From Diphasiastrum complanatum (taxonomy: Eukaryota > Streptophyta > Lycopodiopsida > Lycopodiales > Lycopodiaceae), in contig CM055097.1 in assembly GCA_029204225.1 (NCBI GenBank), forward strand, positions 2,093,414-2,157,413: a stretch of 64,000 bases of DNA, in the 5' to 3' direction. A program made the position numbers and the translations under genes. This document shows, piece by piece, positions 22,701 through 34,700 of the stretch. The notes beneath the pieces are model-generated. The model did not search any database. It saw nothing but the letters and a program-made list of their open reading frames with translations, and was not told the DNA's origin. Numbering within the stretch: position 1 is the first letter of the stretch; every line of letters begins with the position of its first letter.

Positions 22701-25700
22701 ACCGATAGTCAAGAATTCTTCTATTCAACTGCTACTTTCATATGTTGCTACAACCACTTTGAGGTACACCAGATGGATGTACAAACAACATTCCTCAATG
22801 ACGACATCTAAATGATCCAACCAGAAGGCTATGTCCTCAATAGTCAAGAAGATCGAGTATGCAAACTCCATAAAGCCTTGTATGGTCTAATGCAATTGTC
22901 CAGAGCCTAGTTCCATCGAATCAACACATTTCTCATCAATCACGGTTTCCAGGTAAGTTCTACAGACTATAATGTTTATTTCATGGCTGTTAGACAATTT
23001 TTTGTCATCATCACACTATATGTAGATGATACGTTGCTTTTTGGCAACAATATCGAATTGACACAGGACACTAAGAGGATGCTATTTCAAGAGTTTGAGA
23101 TGACAAATCTGGGAAAAACACATTATTGTCTCGGGATCCAAATAGAGACAGAAACAAAAGACTTCTCTATATCACTCAACATTTACTTTTAAAATTTACT
23201 ATTGAAATTCAATTTAATGAATTGTAAGCTTGTACATAATCCTATGGATCCAGGTTTAAGGGTATCCAAAGAGCAATGTCCTCAAACCGATGAGGAGAAA
23301 GGCGATATGAAGGGATATCCATATCAGTAAATTATCGGATCCATGATGTATGCAATGATCTCCACTAGGCCCGATAAGAGTGATCAGATATGTACAAGCT
23401 ACTACCGACCTATGCATCTGCTATGGAGAGGTTGATCCATCCGATATCCATACACTTCATGGGTACACAAATGCGAATTGGGCAGGTGATGTAGACACCA
23501 AAAAATCGACTTTTGGATTTGTCTTCCTGTTCAACAATGGTCCAGTATCCTGAAACAGTCGAAAACAGACCTCCATTGCAATGTCTTCAACAGAGTCAGA
23601 GTAGATTGCAGCCTCTCAAGCTACTAAAGAGGCAATTTGGTTGAGAAATATATTGTTTGACATTGGCCTCAGACAAACTGCTCCAACGATCATTCAGTGC
23701 GACAATCAAAGTGCTATATGGATCAATCCTAGATTTCACTCTAAGAGCAAGCACATCGAGATCAAATACCACTTTTTTAGGAGCAGAATACTCAACAAGG
23801 AGATGAGTTTGAAGTTTTGTAGAACTCAGTACATGGCAGCTTATATCTATACAAAAGAGTTAACTCAAAAAGCACACAAGAATTTTTGTACTATCTTGAA
23901 TCTAAAAATCAAGGCATTCAAGGATCCAGATTACGGGGGGGGGGAGGTGTTGTATTCCTATTCTCTCCATCTCTTATCTCATTACTAATTTAGACCCATT
24001 CATTTGTAGTGTAAATACTTGTATAGCCGTGCACTCTACAAAAATACACTAGTTTTCTAACAGACTGATGAAATACAAAGCATTTAATGACAGTGTTTTG
24101 TCAACACTGCCGAATTATCGATCGAATCATCATCTTTACAACTACGTCGACTATTCGGCCGCCATAATCGAACTATCGATCAGTCACTATCTATTATCGA
24201 CTATTCGACAACCATCAACACTATCACGTCCGAACAGAATCTTTAACAGAATCAGTTTTTGTCCGACAGCGACTGCTAACAACTGTAGTGCCTTAATACT
24301 ATTTGTAAAAATATAGATTAAGTATTCTTTTGATTGCATAGCCATGTGTATATATTTGATAAGAATCGAAGTTACTAAGTTGCACAACAATATCAATTGT
24401 TCAGTTACTCACTCAGTAGAACAATCAGAGCGCAACTATTCGATCCTTCGCTCTGTTACAGAGTATTGTCTTAGAAAGATCGCGACTCTGTCTGCATTCA
24501 AACTTGTACACACTTTTGACAAAATGTATTCATTCCAGTAACTTAAGTCATGTTGTGTCATGCCGAATGCATGTTTATTCAGTTTCCTTTTATTCATGAT
24601 ATGTAGATAAACTGATTCATAGATTAAGCTATTCATATGATTGATGATTCGTGTCAATTGTAATGCTCTACAATCAACTTTGTTTTGCTTTCGCAATTAA
24701 ATCTAAATCAATCTAATTTATGCATGCTTACGGAATCCACTGTTTCAATCCCAGGATTTCGAAGCTACGATCAAGTAGAGCAATCTTCAAATTATCGAAG
24801 GTGGCTTGAATCCAACTTGCACTTCAAGACACAAAGCAATATGTAAGGACCAAGTGTGTCGCTCACCATTAGCTTCCAAACTAGTTGGATCGACCAAGAA
24901 TGAATTCCAAATAGAACAAGATCCATAGGTACATAAGAAGTGGACAAAGACAAGATGATGTAAAATCCGCTCCATAGATGTAAATGTCATAATAATGCAA
25001 ATAATATCTAGCAATATTGATCTGACAGGAAGTATCCTATTGATAGGAGCTTATGTAAAACTGCTAGAAGATGGATATGAATGATGACCACTATAGGAGC
25101 ATATATTTCTGCCATGCAGGCAACAAAAAGGGGAGCACATACCTTTGCCAAGAGTGTAGGAAGCATAAAAGGAGTAAACAGTCAATATGCCAACTAATCT
25201 TTGGTTCTACACCAGGTACAAGTTGTGCCTGCTCTTTATATTAATGTACTTCATCACAATAATTCAATGGTGCATCTCTGTCTCATCTCTATAAGTCTAT
25301 GTTGAATGACAAATAAGAGTGTTGTTGCATAGACTGAGGTAACATGCAAACCGTATGAACCAAGAGTGCCAAGTACAAGCAAAAGTATGAAGGGTCATGG
25401 TTGAAGAAAGTTCACGACAAAGTTGGGATATATAGATCGACATGTTACGAGATATATGGACCCATGATGGAACCAAAGTAGGATAGTTACCTCCTCAAAA
25501 CCCAACAAAAGTTGTTGAAAACAAAATTGACTGAAGCTACACAAAACATTTATGGTGCACAAATGGGAACAAGAAGATTTAATATGTAACTAACCCCCTT
25601 AAGATGAGAGAAGGATGGTACTACCAGATATCAATAACATCATGCTGCCAAGAGGTAAAATAGCATAATTCTACCACATGCCAAGGAAAGGATGTTTATG

Positions 25701-28700
25701 TGTAATAAGAACTCCTGTGCCACATACAATAGAGGAATTGATGAAGTTGAAGGAACGGGCTACATTCAATAGCCAATTCAAATCAAGAAGATTCTAAAAG
25801 ATTTTAAAATATTCATCAAGCCACTGTTTTTAAAAAAATATTTAATTGCTATACTTTTTTTGGAAAACATCATTTTTTAGTTAATTAGAATTTGGGATGT
25901 TAAACCATGAAGCCTAAATGTTATAGGTGATACAAATTACTAACAGTCTGACATTTTAAAAGAGATACATTGTACAAAATCCATAGTACGAATTTTATCA
26001 ATGATCAATCATCAAGATTCAAAATCCATAGTTTATAATTGTTCAACATTCACATTTCTCACCTATCACCGAGGTCAATCGTCATGTGCACACTATGGTT
26101 TGAAATCAGAAGATTTTAATCGCCTTTCAAAAAAGTCTAACAATGTTCCAATTACTTAACCAAGCACCTAGGTCCTATAGCTATTAGTTACCCAAAATTT
26201 CAGCAACCCTATTCATTGTGCCACCCAAAAGTATTTGGGAAGTAGAATTTTTCCCAAAAACAAAATTTGTTCTATCAAGATTCTAAACCAAATCAATCCT
26301 AGAGACTTTAGATCACAATTCTTCGTTATTTTGAACAACCAAACTCCATCAATCATATACATTGCATCCCAAGTCAACCTAATTGGATTAACAATAACAA
26401 AGAGAGGGAAGAATATCACCATGCTTCCATTGCGTCACTCTCAAAAAACAAAAATTCCAAAGAAAATTCTTAAACCAACATGAAGATCCCAAGGTGTAGG
26501 ATGGATCCATGGATGCCATATAGCCTCAACAAAAGTTTGAACCACTGCATCTCAAGTTAGTTGCATCAGCCAAGAATTCTAAAAGTAGTGACAATGAATG
26601 GAACAAGGTATGTATACATTGATACAAGGCTAACTTACAAAACCATGCACAACAATCAACATTGACCACCAGAGCATAAAATGGAGCAACAAGACTATTC
26701 AAATGAGGCATCGCCACGATAATTGTCAAAAAAAGTCATATGAACCAAGTACTAGAATTGTTGTAGCGAATGAGAAGTGCTAGAACACAAGTTGTATAAG
26801 GATCATTAGAGCTCGAGCATCCGAAGCTATATAAAACCATATTTGCCATGTAGTGACAAGCATAAAAAGATACAGTGGGGTATAGGGATCCATGAGACAC
26901 ATGAGTACCAAACAATATCAACAAGAATTGATGCAAAAGTATCCCAAGGTGGATGTATAGATCACATATAAGCATCCACAATTGAATCTAGAGGCACAAA
27001 CTGATCCCAAGCTATAAGAAGGAAACAAAGGTGTAGTGGAATACCAACGACCGTATCCCAATCCAATCCGGTAGACCATAACTATCGTGTAGATGATGTA
27101 ATAGAATGTTGTTAGTGATATTGCACACTAGGATGTCCATGTCAATAGTCCGGATGAGCGAAGGGGCAGGATGGGTGAAGGTGGCAATGTTGCACGTGTG
27201 TTTCTTGGCCCACGTAAGGTTGCCCTAGTCAAGATAAAAGCCCTTCAATGTGGGCTAACACTGTTAGCACATCATTTTGATTGTAGATTTTTTTCAAAGA
27301 GTCTTAATGTAGGTATGGCAATAGTTTGCTAACTTCTATTGTGTATACATTGTACTCTCTCTTTATTTTATAAAGCATGCAAATCTATGTACATGTCCAA
27401 GGTCTTTTTCATCTTCCTTTGCATCTGCAACATTTCTCTCTCATTTTCAATAAGCTTTCATTTTGAGAATGACTCCCACACATTTGCTTCTATTGTTTGC
27501 TTCGTCATAACTCACATATGGTTATGGGCCCATGTCACAGGCTTGCAGCTGAAGTGTGATGGATTGAATGAACCTTTTGGAAGGTAGCAGCAAAAGCATG
27601 ATGGAGAGACCAAGCAGCTTCCATCTTTACCAAATGGTCACTGCTAGGGATCGGTTCACATAAATGGAATTCTCGTTCTCCATACAAGAGTTTTCTTTTA
27701 AGGATTTCCTGGTTCAATGCTTTAAGCTCAAATGGGAGATTTCTCATTCTTGTTTAAAATTTTTAAGATTCTATTTCAAAATGTTAGGCTCAATGGCAAA
27801 GGTGAAATGTAGCTTGAAATTACAATTTTTACATGTAGGGCTGCATATCAAAATATTTTGAAATAGCAATAAAATATAACAACATTCTGGTTTGGATTAT
27901 GAAAGGCTTCGTTAGTAATAATCCACTCCAGGATGTCTATTTCAATAGTCCATGTGAGTGAGGGGCGGGATGGCTAAAGGTGGCAAGCCTAGGTGTGTGT
28001 TTCAAGTTCCCTTGGTCAACATAAAAGACGTTCTAGTGGGCTGTTAGCAAATCATTTTGATTGTGTATATTCTCTTAAAAGAGTTTTAATGGCTACAATT
28101 TGCTAGTTCTACTATGTATATATTGTACTATCTTTTTATTAGATAAAGCATATGAATTTATGTACATGTCTGAGCTCTTTCTCGCGTTGCTTTGTATCTT
28201 CAATATCTCTTGCTCATCTTGCAAAAGCTCTCATTTCAAGAATGACTACCACACATTTGCTCATGGTCTTTGCTTCATCATAGCTCAACAAATGCAAATA
28301 AAGCACAAAGGACCAACGACCCAGTTGATCCCACGCTATTTGAAGGGACCATGATATTGCAACATAAAAGCCACAACACGACTCAAACAATGACCCATGT
28401 CTTAAGACCATCTATGTGTCATAAGCATTGAGTGCCTAAAAGGCCATGCCTAATCCTCATACATCCACATCAAAATTACATATTGAAACACCATAGAAGT
28501 AGATTACAAAATAAATATGAAGCTACAATAGCCCAAAACATATGTGAAAAGAAAGGACTGACTAGAGAAGTCAAGTTGCATAATAAGTCGGTGCTTTATT
28601 GTTGGACACTATCATGTAGAACAATTTTGAGAGGAACACAAACCTTGGTCCTATTATGGAATTCACTGGTGGCTGTGCCTAAAGTAGAGTTATGGACTCG

Positions 28701-31700
28701 GCTCATTACATTCGTCGCGTCGATTGGTATGCATAGGCAGGCCTTAAAAAAATTTCATGTATTGGCCTTTGGCCCCATTTATTCATTTATTAGGTACTTG
28801 GTCATATGATATTGGAGTGGGGGCCCTCTTGTAGGAGGGTGCACTATTATCCCTCCTTATCCATTTTAATTGAGTTCATTGACATTATCTTATCCTCTGG
28901 AAGTCTCCATTTTAGGGCTTCCTTGTGGGTATAAGTAGGACCTATTGTCATTCATTTCATAGCTGATGATATTGATTCCTCCTCTTAGCCTCATTAAGCA
29001 CTCTCTTTGTTGCTTTCTAGGATTAGTTCCTGCTTATGTATTGCATTCTTAGCTTAGCTATTGATCTGCTATGAATCTGTTCATAACTTGGTATCAAAGC
29101 ACTTTCTTGAGCAATTGGGATGGTGCTATTTTCAAATCTAAATCTCTTTTTCAAACCGGCGCCCATCTACGGATTGGAGGTTTAGCATACGGATTTACAT
29201 TTTGCAAGTTTTATGTCATTGATTGGAGGAGGCTAAACGCCTGGCTGGCTGTCTAGCGCCCATCTTGCTGCCCATTTTGCACAATTTCACATAGCAATCC
29301 ATTGCCCATCTAGCCAACCACCCAGCACCCATCTCTCTCTCTCACAATTTCACATCGCAGTCCATTGCCCATCCAACCAGCCACCCAACACCCATCTCCC
29401 TCTCACATTTTCTTTCATTTTGCATCATATCCATTTGCGGTTCAATGCCCATGCACAAAGTCCTCCAGCGCCCATTTCCAACCCATAAATTGTGCCTAAT
29501 TTTTGTCTCCACCTTTTGAGCTATCCATTACCCATTCCCAACTACTTTACCTTGCTGATTTTGCACATTTTACCAGCTTTTTCAGCTCTTTGCATTTGTT
29601 GTCCATCGCCCATCCTTGGCTATATTTTTCAGCTAGTTTGTTATCCATTATTTTCCTTTTCCCAACTTTTGGGTGCCCAATCTACGAAAAAATATCAGGC
29701 ATCGGTCCGCTTTTCGCAACTATACCTACTATTTTCAATGCCCATCTATAGCTATATTTGGTGTCTCTTTTTGGACATTTTTTCCAACCATTACCTCTAT
29801 TATATTGGTGATCATTTTCCAGCCGTTCAGAAGCTCTTATGCGCAGTTTGAGCACCTATCTTCAGCCAACACTATCAAGATCTTTCCACACGTTTGGAGG
29901 TTTTTTCCAGCATTGTTATATGGCATTTACAGTAGTTTTTACTTCTTTACCTTATGTCATTTCATGGTTTTGGTGATTGAATTAGATTAAGTTGGGGTGA
30001 TGACAAAAGTGCTCTCCCTCAGGCTTGTGGTATATTTCTTTTCACCTTATCACTACTTTTTCAATGGCTGCTTCATCTCCATCTACTAGTGAGACACCTT
30101 AGAATAGCTAAACACATTCAACAAGTCGTTGATAGCGAGACACATGTTTAGATGTCGTCCTGATGGACTTTGCCTCTCTTCAGTCCCAGATTGATGCCAT
30201 AAAGCCTCATCATGGTCTTGGCAAGGCCCCCATGACATCTTTACCTAGATTTGGTGCAACTTCATCGCCTTCTCCTATTGGCAGTTCTTTTGGTAGTCCT
30301 ATCATTTCTGCCCCTTTAGCGCCTAGGTTTCACCCATTTCCTCATCATGCTGCTCCCGCAACAATTGCAAGACCATGTCTTTACAACTTAGACTATCTAA
30401 CGTTAAAGTCTAGTCCAACAACTCTAGTATGACCCCGACATTGTCGAATACTAGATGGTCTGAGGACAAGGAGTGGCAAAGGTTGGTAACTGAATTGTAA
30501 ATCTGGCCCAAGGTGTGTCACAAGTTGTGACCTAATGTGACCGCCTAACAATCTGTGACTGTGGTAGTTGTCAATGACAAGATGCTAGCTGGAAAGCAAC
30601 AGGGGCAACCAAATGTCACAGGTCCATGGCGGGGCATGGGCGTACTACCGTATGAGTCGCTCAGTATTCGTGGGTCACGGAGCCGCAGCATGCATGCCAA
30701 ATGGACTAATCAGTCACAATTGGATGCCATGTGCCTAATGACAAGAATCGAAGGTATTTGGAGTCAAAGGAGGGGGGGCTTAGAGGCTCTTTCCATGTTG
30801 TTGTAAAGCTACCTTTACAAGCTTTACTGACAACATTCCAGCAAGGGAGGCTGAGACTTGGTTGGAGCTCGCCCTGAGTCGCAACCCGCACTCCCCTATA
30901 GTATTGGTGTGATTCGGCACCCCCCACTCATAACAAGCACTCTACCCAAGCTGGTAAAGCACGTTTTTCTCTCTCTAGGATTTTCTCTTTCTAGAAAGTC
31001 ATTTTCTCTCTCTAGATTTTATTGATCCCCAGGCTTCCTTTAATTATGCCTAGATCGTGTGAGGTGATTGCACATCGATCTGAGCTCTCTGGATTTCGCT
31101 AGAACCGATCAAAGATTTTCAGCCATAGGAACTTGGCGCCGGCTGGATTCTGGTCACAGAGGCGCCGGGAGCAGCAGGGGCGCTGCTGGCGCCGATGGCG
31201 CCGGAAGTAAAGCTTGTAAAGGTAGCTTTACAACAGCTTGGTATGAGGGGGGGTGCCGAATCACACCAATACTATAGGGGAGTGCGGGTTGCGACTCAGG
31301 GCGAGCTCCAACCAAGTCTCAGCCTCCCTTGCTGGAATGTTGTCATGGCTCTCGCCTTGGCATGCTAGCGCCCCGGAGACTAGGGTCGGTCACACACTTG
31401 AAATGTAACTTTCTCAGATTTATCAATAAAGTGGGATTTTCCTCAAACTGACTCTGATTACCTTCTGGGTTTCAGTGTTCGGTAAAAGCGCCAGTTGTAA
31501 GGCCGCTTTCAAAATTTTTAACTTGGCACATAGCTGAGGGTCGCATCTCGGGACGCCAGCGGTATGCCGTCGGGACCATTCGGTCCGTGGCGCCAGCGGT
31601 ATGCTGTCGGGACCATTTGGTCCAGGAACTGGTTGTTTCCATATCTGTCGCGGCTTGTGGTTCTGAGTGTTCCTTGCATGAACGTGAATGGGTTAAGCTC

Positions 31701-34700
31701 TTGGGGAACGGGCTCTAACCTGTCGGCTGAGTTGGATGGCTTGCTTGGGTGGATGTTACCTGTTTATGGCTGTCCAGTCTGGCGTGGCGCCAGGTTGGCT
31801 TCCAGCGCTCGTGACGAAGCTTTCAGTTGGTTAAGTCTGATGTAAGTCAGACCGCTTGCTTGGAATGGATGTTACTCGTTTGTAACGAAACTTCGAGTTG
31901 GTTAAGTTTGATGTATGTCGGGCGGCTTGCTTGGAGGGAAGTCACCCACATCGGGACCCCCGATCTAGTATGGCGCCAGGTTGGATCTCAATGTTGGTTT
32001 TCGGAACTTCAACTTGGTTAAGTCTGATCGTTGTTGGCGAGTTGGCTGCTTGTATGTCAAGTGGGTTTGGATGGCAAGAGTTGAAGGCTGGGAAGCTAAG
32101 TCGTGGTTCCCGGTTCCCTTTGGGATGCCTGCGCTACATGTGGTATCAGAGCCGACTGGCCGGTCAGCTATGCGGATCTCACGGAAATGGCCACGGTTTG
32201 GGGTTCATCGAGACAACTGTTGTGCAAGGTGCTGCCCACAGTGTGAGAACGGGTGCGTCCACGGTCGGGGTGGTCGGCAGAATGGGGGACTTGATGAGTC
32301 AAGGTGTTGTCCTTGAGGTGTAAGCACGGTCAGTTCTCGCGGTTCGGGCCTGGCGCTGTCTGCACGTAGGACGGATGAGGCAAAGTGCTGCCTAGGGAGG
32401 TGAAAGCACGGTCTGTACCTTGTGGGGTGCGGGGTGACATATTCGAACTGTACGGGTTAACCATTGATACAGAGATGCTGCTCGAATTCGGGTGTAAAGC
32501 ACGGGTGGTTAGTTGCCGGTGCGGGATAGCTGCCGATCGTTTAGCTATAAGGGCTATCGACCAAAAAGTGTTGGGGCGTGACTGAGGCAATGTGCTGCTT
32601 AATGGCGAAAGCACGGATAGTTGGAGGGGTGTCCTATGTGGGCTGATTCCGTGATCGATTTGTATGGGCGCGGCCAGGCAAAGGTCCGTTGGCAGGACCA
32701 TCTCAAGGGGGGACCTTGTCTTTGTTACTTGTTAGTAAACCTGCCTGAGTGTCTTACTTGTACGTATTCGTGGTGAGTCTTAGTACACGAGCTTTGCCTG
32801 GTTTGCATGATTGCTTGTGATACAAGGAGCTGATGGCTCGAGAAGGAACCTTTTCGTTTGAAGGCTGATACCATCAAACAAAGAGGACTACAGAATCTGT
32901 GGGGCGGATTTGCAGTTCAAGTACTCACACGTGAACGACAACGAAACGACTCAATGTTTGCAAAGGATGGATGGCTAGCCTGTTTCTTGGGTTAGTTTCA
33001 TTTGCGACAACGCCCACCAGACGCAAGCAGGAAGTCAAAAGTTGGAAAGGGCCATTTCAGGGGAGATCTTCTACGGAGCAGTTGGTCTTCATTTTGGGAC
33101 GGCCACCTTCGGAACTGAAACTCACTAAGCATGGGCGATATCCAGAATCTGTGCGGTGGATTTGCAGTTCAAGTACTCGCACGTGAACGACAACGAAATG
33201 ACTCAATGTTTGCAAAGGATGGATGGCTAGCCTGTTTCTTGGGTTAGTTTCATTTGCGACAACGCCCACCAGACGCAAGCAGGAAGTCAAAAGTTGGAAA
33301 GGGCAATTTCAGGGGAGATCTTCTATAGCAGTTGGTCTTCATTTTGGGACGGCCACCTCGGAACTGAAACTCACTGAGCATGGGTGATATCCAGTATCAG
33401 TTGGGTTTTTCCTCAAAGGGGAAAAGACTAGGATCCTTTTCAGAGATTGGCAACAAGTTGGATCGAGCCATAATCCTAGCAGATGGGAAGCAAAGTGTTG
33501 GAAAGGCTTTTTGTCCGAAGAACTCTACTCTAAGTCCGATCAGCTGATTTTATAAGTGGAGGGGAACTATCACACACACCTCTCTCTTGGGGCAAATTTT
33601 GAATGAAAGTTGATCAAAATGGGGGCAAATTCAAGGTGACCTAGCCATACTCACACGAGGAGACTGGCGAACTTTGGACCTAATAAGTTGACAAGTTTTT
33701 GTTGTGGAAAGGAAAGTTTGTTATAGGCTTTCTCTGGACCAGCAATGATGAGGAAACATATGAGTACGCTGGCTTGTGTTACGTGTAAGGCAGCTGATCA
33801 ATGAAGGAACTGTGAAAGTTGAGTCTTGCATGAAAGGCTTGGTATTTCGAACGGACGCTAAGGGACAGTTCGCGTTGAGATCGGATTAGTGCAAACTCTG
33901 GGTGCATGTTTCTGATTCAAAGAGAGCTACTTGAAGCCAAGCTCGATGTACACTTATTGTTTTGACTGTGAGGCAACTGACCAATGATGGAATTGTGAAA
34001 GTCAAGTTTTGCGCGACGGACATGGTGCTTCAAACAACGCGAAGAGATAGTTCGGATGCGGATCAAACTGGTGCGACCCTTTGGCTTTCCACGAGGTCAA
34101 TGGTTACATTTGGGCTGATTCAAAGAGCTACTTCAAGCTAAGTGAGAGGTGCATTGTGGAGTACTCAATCTTTGCCTACCTTAAAGAGCCAAGATGAAAA
34201 AGTATCAAGATCAGGCTGGGACAAGGAGAGAAATCAAGGTGCAGAAGCAACAAGGCACGGAGTGGACCATAAAGTGGGCAATCAAACGATAAATCCTTCG
34301 GCTCAGGGAGCCTTGATACCTGTGCGGAACTGAACAAATCTGGAGCTCAGGGAGCTCAATACAAAGTGCATCAAGAACAAATCAGGAGCTCAAAGGAGTT
34401 CCAAAGTCGAAAGTCAAAAGCGACAGGGGCGAACATTTCAAAGAAAGGCCTCTGTCACCAGTTAATAAGGTTCTCGGGTTTTACGAAAGCGATATCAAAT
34501 CTACGCTTTTCCCAGACAAAGATATATTTTCAAGTTATGTAATTTTTCAGTACAAAGAGCTGAGCCTCCGACTTGTGGTGTGCCAGCTTCAATGTTAATA
34601 AAAAGTGGCCAGTAAATTGAGTACTGTGCCAAGTAGCTTAAATGTATAGTCATTTTAATTGGGAGACACCTTTACTTTAATCTGACATCTGATGAAGACA

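Larger units (their letters stand above)
20470..24813 (+). mobile_element. Copia LTR retrotransposon, degenerate, in the 23-kb intron
   Basis: Two similar LTRs in direct orientation flank a copia body with gag, protease, RT and RNase H in the usual order. Integrase is missing between 22368 and 22441, and the coding frames carry many stops and frameshifts. The gag resembles those at 48833 and 58044 (minus), so all belong to one family. Confidence 0.9.

Noticed and set aside
31564-32323. Open frames of 90-140 codons in the LARD LTRs (also at 1845-2558 and 35352-36072)
   Set aside because: They are repeated in each LTR copy, differ in frame integrity and match no known protein.
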